The position numbers and the translations under genes were made by a program. This document shows, in pieces, positions 12,301-27,191 of a stretch of 64,000 nt of DNA (positions are counted from its first letter, which is position 1; each line of letters opens with the position of its first letter). Origin of the DNA: Tyto alba (Eukaryota; Chordata; Aves; Strigiformes; Tytonidae); assembly GCF_018691265.1 (NCBI RefSeq), contig NW_024881303.1:9913777-9977776 (forward strand), read 5' to 3'. The notes beneath the pieces are model-generated. The model searched no databases and had not been told where the DNA came from. It saw nothing but the letters and a program-made list of their open reading frames with translations.

Positions 12301-15300
12301 CAAAAATTGCTACTGTAGTACTTTACGGGATAGTTCCGTCAAATTTGAAACTTGATTGTCTCCCTAATTGTTTCTGTAAACCATCCTTTTTTCTCATTGA
12401 GGAGAGATGGTTGATCTCTCAGCCTGGAGAACTGTTTCTTTTTATCTCGTTACTTTCTTTTTGATCTGTCTAGGAGTTAAAACCTCTTGGCAGATCTCTC
12501 ACAAGACTCACGGGGAACATACGAGCCTCCCTAGAGTATTATGGTACACTCCATAGAGAAAGATTAATTTGTAAAAGTAATAATAAAAATGTCAAGATTT
12601 AAGTGTAAGAATTATGTTGGGGGGTGGGAGAGTAGAGATTTAATCATACCTAGGGGCTGAAAAAAAGTCAGGGAAACTGTTTCACTAAACGGAAAAAGTT
12701 AGAATATTTGCTTTTGAAGTATTTCTCAAAAAAAACCCCAGATGAATGCCAGTTGGCATTGTGTCTTTCCTCCCTTCTGTCTGTACATTCTTCTGCAGCC
12801 CCTACAATAGAGCAGTGGCATGCCTTCCAGTGCTGCATTAAGTGGAATGACAAACCACACCTAACAGTTGTGCCTTAGGGAGAGGATGAAAGGGAAAAGA
12901 AACAACTTTCTGCAGTGCTATGTTTTGTATACTTTTTGGTCAGAAAAGTGTGTCTTGCTCTGGCAGGAGAAGATGTGTAATTGTAGTACTTATGGAAGTT
13001 AATTCTTCCTTCTCAGACCAGCCCTGCTGAATCTGTAGGGTGAATTGGTGACCTTCATTTTTGTCTAGGATTTTAGGATCTTCTATGTATGCTGGGTTCA
13101 TGCCATTGCATGCAGAGGATAAAGTCTTAGAGCTTAAGGTGTCTTGATATTCTGTTGAAGGAGCCAACAGGAATGACAATAAATAGTTTTAACATGCTCA
13201 CAGTATTCAGTACTGCTGAGGAGACACGCTAAAAATCCCGGGACCTTATCTAGGAAAACACTTGCAGTAAGCTGTAACCTTGAGTTCCTGTGAGACTTGG
13301 TGGGTAGGAGGCATCCTTCCCTGCTCCTGCTTCACCATGGAGACACTGCGGTGCTGCACCTGGCTTTGTTCCCAACTTTGTTGAAACTTAGGATCTCCCA
13401 AGTGCTGCTTGCTGAACCTTGGTCAATCATGTTAATGCTGGTTCTTTGGTGGCGTGTACCAGACTGGTGTGTGATGCAAGGTGTACGGTTCATCGAGGTA
13501 TATTGTTCCTGCATTGATTTGAGTTCTGCATCAGAAATATCTTGTCCTTTGTAAGTTATAAATAAATGAATAGATCTGTTAATTACTTTAAAAAATCATA
13601 CTTATGTGATCCACACTTGCTTTACAGGTGCATTTGCAAAACCAAGTAACTTTGAAGTTACACATGATTAATTGTTTTCTGTGGGGTTTTTTGTTTTTCT
13701 TTAATTAAATTTTAATGATAAACACTATACACAGGCTTTTTCTTATCAGTGTTCTTCTTCAGGTGACAGTAGTTTTTGTTTCTGAAATTAGAACAGCGTT
13801 CATCAACTGCATAGTTTTTGAATGCAGCTTTATTATCTATCTAAAAATTGAGTGGTCCGGTACTGTGCTAGAAGAGGGATATCTTTTTTTTCTGCTCTCT
13901 CCTTGTCAACCAGAGAAGATTTTAATCAGACCCTGTGTAAGTTGCAGTGGAATTTGTTAGAATGACTAAAGAGGTAATGAGAAATATTAGACAATTGATG
14001 GTGGTGATTAGCATTTGGCTGAAATACCAGTGGCAACTTAAACTGTGGTTTTATGGTGTTGTCAGTGTTGTTTTCCTGAATGGCATAGTGAAATTAATGA
14101 TGAAAGGACAGTTTTTCTCCTTCCTCTTTTGGATGAGGGTCATGACCTCGGGTAGCAAAGAAGAAGAAATTACACTTGTAGGCGTAGTGGTTGCGTTGGG
14201 ACTGGTGATTTTAAGATTCATTTTCTCCTTCTCCTCACTAGACTTGTGCTTGCTTCTCCCCGTGCCGAGCCTGCAGAGGTGAGGTGAGAGCCCTGCATTC
14301 TGGCGAAGTCAGTGGGGTGAATGTCTCTGAGTGAGAGACTCTGCACAGCATTGTCTACAGCAGTCCCAAATTCTTTGGCGTGCTGTACCAGCAAGTGGTC
14401 AGGGGGATCACAAGTTGTAGGAATGTGATTTGGACCAAAGCAGTGTTTGTCCAGTACGTATCATTTTGAGAGTCCTCTTTGTAAGGGGTTGAAAGGATGT
14501 TTTGATTAATGAGCACATGGGATGAGTATAGGAAGGAGTTCAAGAATATCGAGTGAGATTTTTCATCCACTGTGGGGTCTTGGACTCACAATGGGTAATT
14601 TATATTGAATCTCACTCTATCTTGAAACAGCTACTACAGACATAATTGATCTAGGTATGTTATGACGAGTGCATAATTATTTCCCTTGCCTGTCATTAAA
14701 TATGACTAGTCTGAAATTTTGCAGTCAGGCCCTTTATCTTTGTAACTCTGTGGTCAAGAAGTAGCTGCCAACGGACTAGAAAAGATTAAAACAGGTTTCC
14801 TGGAGATGTTTTTAATTCTTTTGGTCTTTTTTAAAAAAAAAAGAATTAAAGTTTATTTTTCTTATAACTAGCTGTGTCTCAGTAAAATTTAGCAGTTGGG
14901 AACATGTTGTCTTTAGCAACTTAGGACTGTAAGTGCCATTTTCCAAAGGAATTTGCAGGAATCAGTCTTCCTGGATTTCATTGAGGCTCCATCAGGTAGC
15001 AGAACAGAAATGGTTTTGTAATGTTAGGACAAATACTGCAGTTTAAATCCCACCACAGATTATGACATTATTCAATAAAGGTGCTTAGGTGTTATTTGGG
15101 GGTTCTGGAATTTGCCTGAAATTACAGTGGTTCAGCGTAAAGTCTAAATTTAGATCTTTCTAAATTCCATCTTTCCAGAGAGTGCCTTAAAAGTTATTGA
15201 ATGCTACAAGGTGCTGTCCTAAATCTCGTCTTTTGGAGTTGTTTATGAATTATTATAAACTGAAGCAGGGATATGATCTCATGTCTCTTGTTCTTCAGAT

Positions 15301-18300
15301 TCATTTATTACTAAACTACAAAGGCCATGTTTGTTTGTTTCTAACTGAATGAATATGTAACAATTCATACAAATAAGGAAAACTCCAGAAAAAGAAATGA
15401 AACACAGAACGCCTAGGAGTTCTCAGCAGCCCTCTGGTTAAGATATTTCCCTGGCTTTTATTCTCTGAGCTGGAGCCAGCAGATGTGCCTCCTGGATCTG
15501 TTTCTCAGCCTCTTAGGTTGTTCAGGGAATTTTATTTTTACTTTCTCTTAATGTTCACTGGATGTATAATATGTACAATAAACTTAAAAAAAAATATATA
15601 TATATTCCATGCTCCTTTTCCACAGGGATGTGCTTTTAATGTTAGTATCACCTTTGCTTGTCTGGATACAGAATTCAGAAGACAAAATACTACAATTTCT
15701 GATCACGTTTTACCCTGGACAATTGTCTCAATTGCTTTTAGCTTCTGATCTTCTTCAGAGATACATGTAGTAATCCCGTTGGACGTCATCAAGTCCAATA
15801 AGCCCTTAATTATTTGGCAGATCAAACTTGTAGAATGAGAGACATGAAATTACAGGTACCGGTCTCCCCTCTTTTGTGTGGCACATACCTTTATGCAGTG
15901 GCAACATGACTGGCAATGGATAAGTTAGCTGAGTTAGTTTAGTCACTAGGTGACATCTTTAGTGTGGCTCGGTGTGTGGTTGCAGAAATGTTTCTGCTGT
16001 TTGCACGCAGGAGAACGTGCAGAAAGCAGGGAAAGGGAGGGTGATACTATTTTGATGGAAGTGCTGATTTAGGTCAGATTAAGCGGAAAGCGTGGCGAAA
16101 GAAATCTTAGGGGTTTAAATTTCCCGAGCTTTTGTCCCTTTGATAGTAATTTTGCAAATAAGTAGTTACTGCAAATTGTGTGATACTGTTTCTTTAACAA
16201 TAACAGAAAAATATAGGGAAAAAATTACAAAAATGGCCTTTGCTGGGCAGGTTTTCAGCAAGTGTGGATATAAGTGGCTGTGTGAGATTTGTAATACATC
16301 TGTTTGAAAGTACGGTACTTATTTACAGGAAACTATTTTGCTGTCATGTCCGATGAATGCACAGTTTGCAAATTATGTTATCTCTGTGAAAACATCTTTC
16401 ATTGTTAGGAATATATTCCTACTGTGTCCAGTCAAAGATTCAGATTTCATGTTTTACTGTAACTTTGTGGAAAAAGTAGTGTTAGTAATTTTGTAAATAT
16501 GGGAAGTGTATGTTCCTTTTATCCCTGCAAAATAAGTGTGTCGCAGACTTCAAAGGGAAAACATGATTTAGTGAAAATGGGAAAATACATGCAGCAAAAT
16601 TCAATAATACAACAGGAATTTAAGTAAAAGCAGTTGAATACATGCTTTTGAAAATTGTCATATATACAATAACACTAGAGTCTGAAAACTCAACCTATTA
16701 TCAATTGGTTCCTTTCAACAGAATTGGAGTTAACTTACTACTAGGGAAGCCCCATCTGTATCTCAATTTATAACCTTAAATTATATGCTGACCTGGCAGT
16801 AAAATGATGTGAGAAAAGTCATAAATTTGACCTTTGTGCATATCATGTTTCTTAACGCAAGCACCGTAGCTTTATTCTTTGTGGTATAGATTTCAGTATG
16901 CTACTACATATCTGCCTTGGAATAAAGCGTGTTTGATATGTGTGTGCAATTGTTCTTAGTAATGATGTATATTAAAAACAGAAAAACAAGGCGAGAAAGG
17001 AGATTTGACTTAATTTAGTGTACTTATATATGCTTATTTCTCATGTTTTATAAATTTCATTCAAAGGTGAGTGATCTTACTGATAGCTGAATGCCAAGCT
17101 AAACTGCAACAACTCCATTGTTAAAAAGTACACACAAAAAACAAACTGTGACCTGAAAAGTAAACTTCCAGAGGCTTATACGAGAAAGTTTACTTACACA
17201 TCAAGTATCTTAGTTGTAATTGTTCTGGCAGTTGATGTACATAAAATGAACAAAGTGGCTTGGCCCAGTATTGCATTAACAGTCGAATAAATGAATGCAT
17301 TCTCCATTGTTTATTTTACCTCCTAAAGTGTGAAAAAAATTGCACCTTTGAACAGTAAACTCTATTGCCATAACCATCTGTTTGCAGTTTCATTACAAAC
17401 TCCTACCAGAATAACCCTCACTTTGAAGAGAAAATTGATATGGGTTGTAAAAATTACAGTCTATGACCTTAGGTTTTATGTCTCTTGAGGTATCCCTGGT
17501 GTGGTCTCCACTGGTATACGTTATGATTTCTTCAAGCAGTAGCTTTATGTCTTCAAGCTAATTTCAGATAAGAAGTCAAGTCCATGCCTCAAAGAGTTTG
17601 TTATCACATAGAGCTGAGCACCTCTGTCTCTTGTTCAAGATCCTTACACATAAAATGAGTGTAGTGGAGACCACAGGCGCTTTGCCCTGCTCAGAATTCC
17701 TGTGTCAGCTGGAGCTGGTGTGTTGTTCTTTAGTATATAGGATGATTTGTCCCCATGAACTTTGCTAGCTTAGTCTTACTTCTGAAATTGTTACTATTGT
17801 CGATTAAAGCCAATTAGCGGCAGTAGTATTTGTGCTTCAAATAGAGGGTTCATTTTAAACGCTGTTGAGAAGTCACCACTTTGTGTACTTTTGGATGCAG
17901 ATTCTACAAAGGCACTAAAAAGAGTAATTTCTAACTGAAACATTTGAATATGGGTAAGTTAAAAACTGGAAAATGGCATTATTTGTAATCATGATGCTTT
18001 TAAAATAAACATTCTGGATAGTTTAGTAATGAAATGTTACAAGCTTTGTTTAAAAAACAAACACTCCCCCCTCACCCCTCCTTCCTCTTGAGCTTAAACA
18101 GTGGCTTGTTTAAGAAACAGTAAAATTCCATAACACTTAAACTCTTTTGAAGTAGTTCTTCAACATCAGCAAGTAATTCTGCAAATTGCTTTTGAAGATG
18201 AGGCTTCATTTACTCCAGCGTGTGCAGTCTGATGGAGTGGATTAGTGGGTGTGGACTGAAATTGTAATTTAGGCTTTTTTGTGTGCATGTGTCTTTTTCT

Positions 18301-20904
18301 AGAACACTCCTTATCAGATACATCTCTATCCTCTTGGAGTAATTTTGAATAGACCAAGGCTGTTCTGTTTAATAGTCATTGGTGAAAACTTGGTATGTAT
18401 ATATTCATGTTGTCTACTAAAAATCAAATTTTTTCATCATGTTTTATTATAGAGCACCTTTTTCTTAATCAGATCAGTTCCCAGAACCAGCTTGTTGTGT
18501 AGTTATGCAAATGTCAATGATGGGGTAGGGGTGGAGCAGACATATGCAGCTGGCATAGAAAAAGGGGCAGCGTGGGTTTCGATTGACTTACACTGCTACA
18601 GGACTGCACCCTAGGACTGAGTTTAACCCCAACATTTTGTATTTAAATTAGTAATTAAGAAATATGATAGTCAAGCATAAGACAGTTTCCTAATACTGAT
18701 GTATACATTCAAAAGGAGAAAAAAAAAAAAAGTCCAGGCACTCAACTAACACAAATTAGAATGATTTTATTGATTTTTTTTTTTTTAATTGAGTTGCATG
18801 GTTTTATGCCAACTGAAAGTGCTTCCTTTCATTTTGAAAAAAAATGTAATACTTTCTATGAAACCTGTAATTGTGTAAAAGGAAGGCAGCTTCCTCCTGC
18901 TTAATCAAACCTTTAAAGACAAAAAAACTGTGATAAGTCATTATGTCAAACAGATTCCATATGCAAAATAGTCTGTTCAGTACAGGGGTTTTTTTTTTTT
19001 TAGATGAGAAAGTTGAATATTAATTGTCCTTGAATTTTTGACTGTTGCTTTGCACTTTCTCTGTGGATGAAGAAGACTTCTAGCTACAGCATGGCAGCTC
19101 TCTAGCTTCTATGAACAAAAAACCACCCTACTAACTTATTATTCCAATAAAAATATCCAACAGGAAACAAACTTTCAAAGCTTATGGAACAGGTATTTCA
19201 TTTTATTCTTATTTGGAAGAGTTCACAAGTTCAAACCTGCTTTAGCTGTCTTTCTCTGATTTCTGCTCTTCATACAGGTTTCACAGTATCATGTTGACTA
19301 CTGTTGCTTTATTTCTTTAAAAAAAATACCAAACTGGATTTTTGGGGGTCAAAACTACTGGTGATTTATGTTTTTATTTATTAACATAATTTTTGTGTGT
19401 GGCATAGTGCTGAAAATATATGAAAAATATTCAGACAGTGCCAGGTAATTTGGTCACTAATTGTATGATAGGAAAGTGAAAAGCATAAAGTATTCAGTCC
19501 TGAGTTTGTCCTGGAAGTGCCGCTTCTGTGGGCACATCTTTGTGGACTCTGGAAACATTATGTATTGATTATATATAACAAAGAGTTATAACATTAATAA
19601 TTCAGCTGGCAAGAAATGGTTTAGATTAGATTATAAATCCTCATATGTTTCCACTGAAAACCGCTACAGATGTGACATTAGATTCCATTAAGGTGAAAAA
19701 AGAAATGTAACAGTTAAATCTCCACTGATTGGAGCACTTGTGTAGCGGTGGAGAAAGGAAGGGAAAGGTTCACTTACAGAGGGATGAGAGCTTAATTTTT
19801 AGTATTCAGTATCTCCTGTCTTGCTGGGTTTACCAGAGGGGAAGTCCACTCTGTTTACCCCATGAATTGTGACTCAGGGAGAAGCAGCAGGTAATGCACA
19901 TCCTCGGGGCATATTTTCCCATTTGTAGAAGCATATATTTTATAAACCAGAAAGTACTGAGTTGCTTTTATTGGTCATAAAATGATGAATATGACTGAAA
20001 AGCATTAAGCTAAGACCACTTAAGGAAATAAAGGTGGCAGGAGGCTGCAGGAGCTGGTTGTGTTGGTGCAGATTTTTGTCTGTCCTTATGAGTTAGTTAC
20101 TTCATTCTCCTGGCGCACTGATCATCTGGATTAACCTGACAAAATCCCATCCAATATGGCAACAAGTTTGGTGTTCTCTTGCCATGCAGTTCTGGGCAAC
20201 AAGTAGACACCTCAACACGAGAATGTAATGAATTTCCAGATAGAGGAATTGCTGTGCACATTGGTATTAGTCTGTGTATATAAATTTGTAGAAGATTGGT
20301 TGAATGTGAAAATGTGTGCGGTAGAAAAACAAGTTTTACGCGTTTTTAAAGGAAAACATACCCTCATAGCTTGTAAAAAAAAATTGAGAACAGAAAAAAG
20401 CAAAATGTGATTATTCCTCTAGGGAGTTTTACTGCTTTGTTACATGTAAATCATTAAAAAGGGACCACACACTTGCTTGGCTTTGCTGACTCTGGTTTAA
20501 GACCGTTATTTGCCAATTAATTCTCTTATCTGTTTTTCTTTACCCATAATGTTATGATTTTATTGCATGAAGAATGGTCACAATCCCTTTGCATTAAGGG
20601 CATTAGCTGCTTTTCTGTCTTAGGAGTGTGGAAACAGTAAACGGAGCAATGAAGACAGAGTTATTTTTATGTTATAACTAACTGCTTCAGCTTCTCGAGT
20701 TGGATTTTTTCACAAACGTGGAACATTTACTTCTTGGATGACTGCTTTAAACCCAGTCCAACTGGTAAAGGCTAGGGGATCATGACTGTTGTTTGTCATT
20801 TCAACCCTCATAACTTGTGCATGAAGCTTATCTATACCATAATGTATTTGTCGTTTTTCCTTAACTGCCTCTGTTTGTTTACACCAACTTTTGTCTGGGC
20901 TCTA

Positions 20905-21015
20905 ACTGAATTGTAAGATCATTGAACAGGAACTGTTCCCACTACCTATGTTTAGTGCCTATCACAATGGGTCGCCAAACGTCATGTTGTCTCTCCTGTA
21001 ATGTAAACAGTAAGA
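20905..21015 (+). repeat. Old amniote interspersed repeat, 3' portion
   Basis: The order of motifs ('attgtaagatcattg', 'caggaactgt', 'agtgcctatcacaatggg', then 'tctcctgtaatgtaaa') follows a widespread ancient repeat known from turtle, crocodilian and bird genomes. Its typical form is attgtaagctc…gggacagggactgt…cagcgcctagcacaatgggg…ctacagtaatacaaataa. A second copy in the same orientation is at about 59.97 kb. The family name cannot be given without a RepeatMasker search. Confidence 0.6.
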
Positions 21016-24000
21016 AGTTAATCATTGTCACGGACAGATTTTTTTCTCTTTTAGTGGCATATGTGAAGTTAGTTTGCTTATTTTGGACATGTCTCCAGCA
21101 TTTTAAATGATCTGCCTGCATGGCCTGTTACCAATCTCCTCAAAAATCTGTAATAGAAGATATGAACCCTTTTTACTGAGGTGGTTTTGGTGTGGTTTTA
21201 CAGTTCTTGGCCACTTTGGCCTGTTTGTCCAAGCAGAAGTTTTCTGTGGATGAACCTGGGAGATGACATAGGACAGTGCCTTTAAGTCAGTTGCTGTTAA
21301 AATTGTTAAATACTTAAATAAGGTAAATAAGATAGGAGAAGCTTTAAGTAGATTTTAGGTAAAAATAATTTCTTCTTCAGTCACATGTTGTCTGTCCAGA
21401 GCTCATTACAATAAGTAATTTAAATCAGTGCAAATCCAACATAAGTTTTGATTTGTTGAATGGTCTGAAGACCCAACAGAGTAACTACAGGAAATCTATT
21501 ACTGCAAACCTGCATGTTGCACATTTATTTTAGACACCCTTGTGTGATGTTATGAAACAATTATTAGATAGAGTTAAAGGAAGCATTTAAAGAGGTTTTG
21601 TGAGTGTTCTTGCACCTGTTACACTAACATGTTTTCAGTTTACTCTTCAGAATAAAGCTTTTAATAAAATCTAAGAAGTACAAAACTAATTACGCATGTT
21701 TGAAACATACGTGTTATACAGTTTGCATGTAGGTGTTTCAGAAGATATCAGTGAATTGTTTTATACATAAAATAAGCAAGGCAAACTTCTCTGCGCAGCT
21801 GCTGGACTTTAGTACTGGTTCCTTGAAAGAAGACAGATCAGTGCCCAGATAAGCATTAGCCTTTCTCCTCAGGTAGCGAGCTATGGCATAGTGCTTCTAT
21901 ATTATGAGAAATAGTGAATAATTTTTTCACATTCACCATCTCCATATCATTCATGATTTTACGGACTTCTGTGTGTCAGCGCTTAGTGTGGCACTGTACC
22001 TAGGTCACCTTCAGCTGCATGGCATGGCCTGCTGCACCACCATCCCCTTCTCTTCTTCATCTCAAAACTCAGTAGCATTGGAAAGGTGCAGGTCATCTTA
22101 TTTATAACTGCAGCACCACAGCTCTACTTCACTTCCATTATTTATAAACAGATCCCATTCTTTGGGAGGGTCCTTAGAGATGGTCCTTGAGGAAAGGCCT
22201 ACATCAGTCTCTCTAAAATTGTGTTTAAGTACTGATTCCCTCCATCTGAAAGAGCTGCGCCTACAGAGAAATTGCTGTGAGTCCCAGCAGGGCTGTACAC
22301 GACAGAAGAGACCACAGCCAAACTGAGGGGGGTTTGGTTTGGTTGGGTTGGGGATTTTTTTGAAGGCCCAGGATAGTATCAGTGTAACGCTGAGCTGGGT
22401 ACTGGGATGTGTGGAGACACATTTACCTGGCAGATGAGCTGCTTCAAGAGCTTCTCGGGTGGCAGACTGTACATGGGTGCTGCCCTCGGGGAAAAGAGCG
22501 AGGAAGGCATTCAGGGTGCCCCGAATAAAGGGTAGAGGGAACCTCCCAGGTGACGAGTGTCAGAGGATGTCCAGGGTCTGTCACATGTGGAGCACACCCA
22601 GAATCACGGTAAGATCAGTGCCGGTGAATGTTTCTTCCTACATCGTTAGCATAGCCTGTCCTTTTTATCTTATTTATTGGGTAGCCTGTGCTAATTCTTA
22701 GGCGAGTTTCTCTAGTAAGAAAAAGTTATCCTTTGCGTAGGTATCCTGACAGCAATTTGACTGTGTTTTTCAGACGTTATAATGCCAAAGGTAGTGGAGG
22801 GAAGTGGAGGACAGTGATATCCCTGGTTCAGTGATTCTTAAGGCATTTTAGCCAGAGAGGGAGAGAGTGTAGGTGGGAAAAAGAGTGGTATTTTGATTAT
22901 AAGCTGCAAACAAGTCCAACTTATCCATAACAGACGGTGCAAACAGGCTCCTGCCTGTAATTATAGCAATGAGCAGGTGCAGAAAGAGTCTTAGGAAAAT
23001 GATTTCAAGGGTGGAAGCAGGACAGAGAATGTGGGGATCAAGTATGGGTGGCATCACAAACAGCTCTCTTGCTGGTAGGAGACACATCTGCTGAACTTGC
23101 ATCCACTGTCAACACTTGTCTAGCAGAGAGCTCTTTGCAGTGCATGGTTGTCCTGGAATCACTTGAGCCAAAATGGATTGAGTTATCCTTGTGCAGACTG
23201 TCAAGCTGGTAGCATACTGTTGTAATTCTGAATTGTCAATGCCATTATCAGGTCAGTTTTATAGACAAGATGAGCAGGACTTATGACACACTATTGCACA
23301 TAATTCAAATAGTATAGAAATGGCCATTTGTGCTTGCTTTTTGTGGCCAGGGGAGGACTGTGTTTAATTTGGATTCCTTTTTGGGGGTTTGTCTTTTGAC
23401 ACACTTCAGCTCCCTCTCATCAGAGGCTTGGAAGATTATTCTGGGGAAGCACTGCTGTATGCTTCCTCTGTCTTTAAGTTTTCCTTTTGCTGTTAGAGAC
23501 AGGCTGCTAGGCAAGATGAACTTCTTATCTGACCTGATGTGGCTTTCTTATGCAATTTGTTCTTATGTGAGTAATCTGTCTTCTGTGTAATATGGAACGA
23601 AGTTGTCTCACATGCTGCCTCTCCTGGAATACAGCTTTATTAATTTACACATACTATATGCACTAGTTCAGCATTGCAACATCACAGAACCTGGCCACTG
23701 AGCACAGGACTAGAGTGTGATTACTTTGTGATTAAAGATTGACCAAATCAAATATGTGTTATACAAGGCTGTTGCAGTATCAGGATTGCTATTCTGAACA
23801 GATAAAAAACAACATAAAATACTTTTGACATACTTGTCTTCATAAAATATTACAGGACACATTTCCCATTTGAAGAATAATTTTTTAAATCTTTTTCACA
23901 TGTAATAATATACTGATTTCTCCTTCGCATTGTCCGTGTTTAGATCTCCCATCAATCAATTATACTTATTTCTCTCACTTCGTTGAAAGATACTTTGTCC

Positions 24001-27000
24001 CTTATTAGACACTGGAGAATGGGCTATTTTATAATAATGCAAATATGTATGTTTTTTAAAATTAAGAAAGTTAAAGGTTTGAGAGAGCTTTTGTATTTCA
24101 CAAAGATACTTCTTTTTTGGGGGGAGTGATGTTGACCATTGATACCTTAAAATCTTTCCAACAATCTCTAACTGTGGTGATAGGAAAGCATTGTGAAAAG
24201 GCCAGCATATATGGAATGGAACAGTGTAACAAGTAATCATGGCTACTTGGCTTTTAAAAGCATGAATCTTGATCATTTCCAGCAATTAATATTTTTGTCC
24301 TAAGATAGAGATATTACATACAGCTTGATATAGTTGGTTAGAAACTGGTTAGAATTAATGTTCTGTAAAGTATGTAAAGCAGCATAAGAACCATTGGTAA
24401 CTGTTTACATGCTATTAATAATTAGCAACCTTCATACTAGTCTGTTAGGAAAGAACCACACATTGGGTACAATAGAAACTCAACTCCATACGGTTGGCTT
24501 CAAATTACATCTGACTTGGACAATAGGGCATGAATGGGGCTCGTTTGAGTTTCTGCCACTGTAAACAATGAGATGTTGGAATGTTTCATTTGTTTATTGA
24601 TTTATTTATTTGGACAGCTGCAAGCTGATCATATGAAATAATTTTTTATTCAAATATAGACAGAGAATAGCTTAACGAACATTGTCCAGTCAGAGTATAT
24701 GATGATAACTGACATCTTGAATGGACAGACTGAAATTAGTTTAGCCTGTGGCTGGTTTTGAATTTGGGTCTTAAACTAATCAAATCACGTTCTAGACAAA
24801 ATGCTTTATGTGCTGTCCACTTAGAAAATAGAAAGTATAGATTTTATTTTCTGATTAATTTATTTTTAGTTCCTTCTTTTACTTTCTGTTAAAAATTATG
24901 TGCATGTCTGTGAGGTAGATTCTGTTAATGTTAATGGAGCTCATCCTTGAGAAGAGGTCATTCAGATCTGATGGATCCCATCTGGATGAGGATGATTCTC
25001 TAGGGTGTAATTTTCCTCAGCTATTTGAAACCCTTTCATAAGTGCTCCAAAGCAATCAGGTTCTATAATTTGCAGAATGATGGCAGGAGGAAAGAGCCAC
25101 GGAGATTGTAGCTGGGATCATACGTTAGGAAGTGGTATCACAGAACTAACAGCCTGAACTAATGCAAGGAGAGCCTTGATTCAGGCTTTTTTGTCTTCTC
25201 CATTAGCTGGACACCCGCATTTCTCCCAAGTGGATACTACAAAGGGAGAATGAATGATGGTAGCACATCTTACCATTTGGGACAGGGGAAGGTTGAAAGT
25301 GGAGAAACAGTAAAAAGGTACATGCAGAAGACATTATCCTTGGTCCACAGTTTCCCAGCTCACTCATGTCACATGGAAAATTGCACAACAATCTGCAAAT
25401 AAGAGAAAATCCCACAAAAACATGTATTACAGGTAGAAATAAACCTACAAAAGGATTGAGTGGACCTTATGCATTCAATACCTTAAATTATTTGCCGCAC
25501 AACGTAGCCTCCGCTATTGAGTTCAAGTGTTGCAACTATGTGTTGTATCATAGTCCTTTCAGAGTTGTTCCTCTCTCTCTCACCAGGTGGAAGGGATTGG
25601 ATACACACTCAGCTTGATAAACAGTGGCTCTAATATTTCAGTTCACACTGAGAATTTGCTGTCTTTATTTCTCTTTCAACATTATGTTGCATTTAAACAA
25701 CGACAGGGCTTCTCTTCTAATGCACACGTTTGATTCCTGTCAATGCTAACAGAAGGTATGTGCAGACACCAATGGAAGAGTAGACTAGAGTTTCTCTTGA
25801 GGTGAACAACTGTTCATAATTAGAGTTGTGGGAATGAAGAAAAACCCAGCTAGCAAGCAAACAGTCACTCTTCCAAAAAGCTTGGTAAACTCATAAAGCT
25901 CAAGAGCTTAATCTCTGAACCAGAGTGCTTGTTATCTAATCCCCACCAGCTGTTGTGTACTTGGTAGCCATGACATCTGTAATGGAGCTGAAGGGCCTGT
26001 CTATATTAGTTGGCACCTTTACCCATCAACTGAACTTGATTCTTCATTGCTCACATTTACCTGCTTGAAATCATTAACCAGTTGCTCAGGGTTTGATCAT
26101 CCATTTAACCATACTTTATAATAGAGAGTTGTGCTGCTTTTCACATTAAGCATATTTTACGTACGTAGGTTTTCAGCAGGTCTAGTTTCTGCCTTGCTAA
26201 TAAGAGAAAGGTATCAACCGAAAGAACTTCCTCTGGTTGCATACTGATTCCTTATATAGTCTTAAAATTGGCCTGGGAGTGAAATCTCTTGAGTTGCATT
26301 TCAACTGAAAAATACCATCACACTTCTAATAATCAGGGTAAAGAATTATATACATGTTTCTGTTAACTGGTATGTATGAATTGGTATAGGTGGTTACAGA
26401 AGATAGAATATAAATGTAAGCAACTGTGTATGTGTTCATTATAACTGTGGAAGAATGCTTGTTCTCAGGGATCAATTTCAGCTGTGCTGTAGTGGATGTC
26501 ATTCTTTTTAAGATAGCAGAGGACAGAAATTGGCCCAACTTGAGAAAATAATCCATTTTATGTCTCCCAGTGCTTGGGTGAATGCTGTGATTTGAAGCCT
26601 ATTGTTAGACAGTATCCTCACTACCACAAGCAGTTCAGACTAACAGCTGTTGTGCAGAACGGAGTGCCATCTCTTCATGTTAGGCGCATCATGGACAAAA
26701 CTACTATTTTGGGCCTTATAAGGAGTTAGAGGGAAGGATGTCTTGTTCCTGGATCCCAACTGAGTTGTTAGGAGGTATGTACTGAGCTGTCCTCCTAAGA
26801 TAAGACCATTTCTGGACATTGAAGAACATAGATCTATGGGTTAATTTACTGGTTAAAACTTAGAAGCTTACACCTTCCTGGCACCTGAATGATTAGATGG
26901 AGCATCTGAAGTTGATACTGTGGCCAAAATTGGGCCCAAAGACTACCATAGTCTTAAGGTTGCTGTCAGCATAATATTATGGATCTAAGATTTTGAACTG

Positions 27001-27191
27001 TCCTATGAAAGTTCTCAGCATCTATAATACTTACTGACAAAATCCAGAATAACGGTCTCATAATTAAAACCAACTATACCAAGTTTTCAAATAAATGCCT
27101 GTTATTTTGTTAAATTTTGTTAAATTTCATTATAATAATTTTTCACTTGGAACTAATTTTATTGATGGATTTATTTATTTTTTTCCCGCAG

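Larger units (their letters stand above)
1..27191 (+). other. Presumed NUDT14 intron 1 (or 5' flank); no recognisable exon
   Basis: This 27-kb AT-rich stretch lies upstream of the first recognisable NUDT14 exon and ends in a splice acceptor at 27190-27191 (cccgcag). I looked for a segment encoding the NUDT14 N-terminus, about 27 residues ending just before the exon-2 Asn, with a donor in phase 0. I found no homologous candidate and no CpG island of the kind that usually carries a vertebrate first exon. Open frames are short and look random. Apart from the repeats listed separately it holds only scattered poly-T/A tracts, such as T20 at 3254-3273 and T22 at 11652-11673. The interpretation as intron 1 is inference. 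Confidence 0.6.

Noticed and set aside
15770..15845. Possible antisense CR1 end (gttggacgtcatcaagtcca)
   Set aside because: Only one 20-bp block resembles CR1 and the flanks do not follow the consensus; too weak to annotate.
17500..17675. 13-bp inverted repeat (tgtggtctccact / agtggagaccaca) about 150 bp apart, as transposon ends
   Set aside because: A 13-bp match at this spacing is expected by chance at appreciable frequency in 64 kb, and no target duplication or element structure is seen.
25990..26110. Second copy of the AGGGCTTGTCTA transposon (agggcctgtctatatta)
   Set aside because: Only one end-like word is present. No matching inverted end was found downstream.
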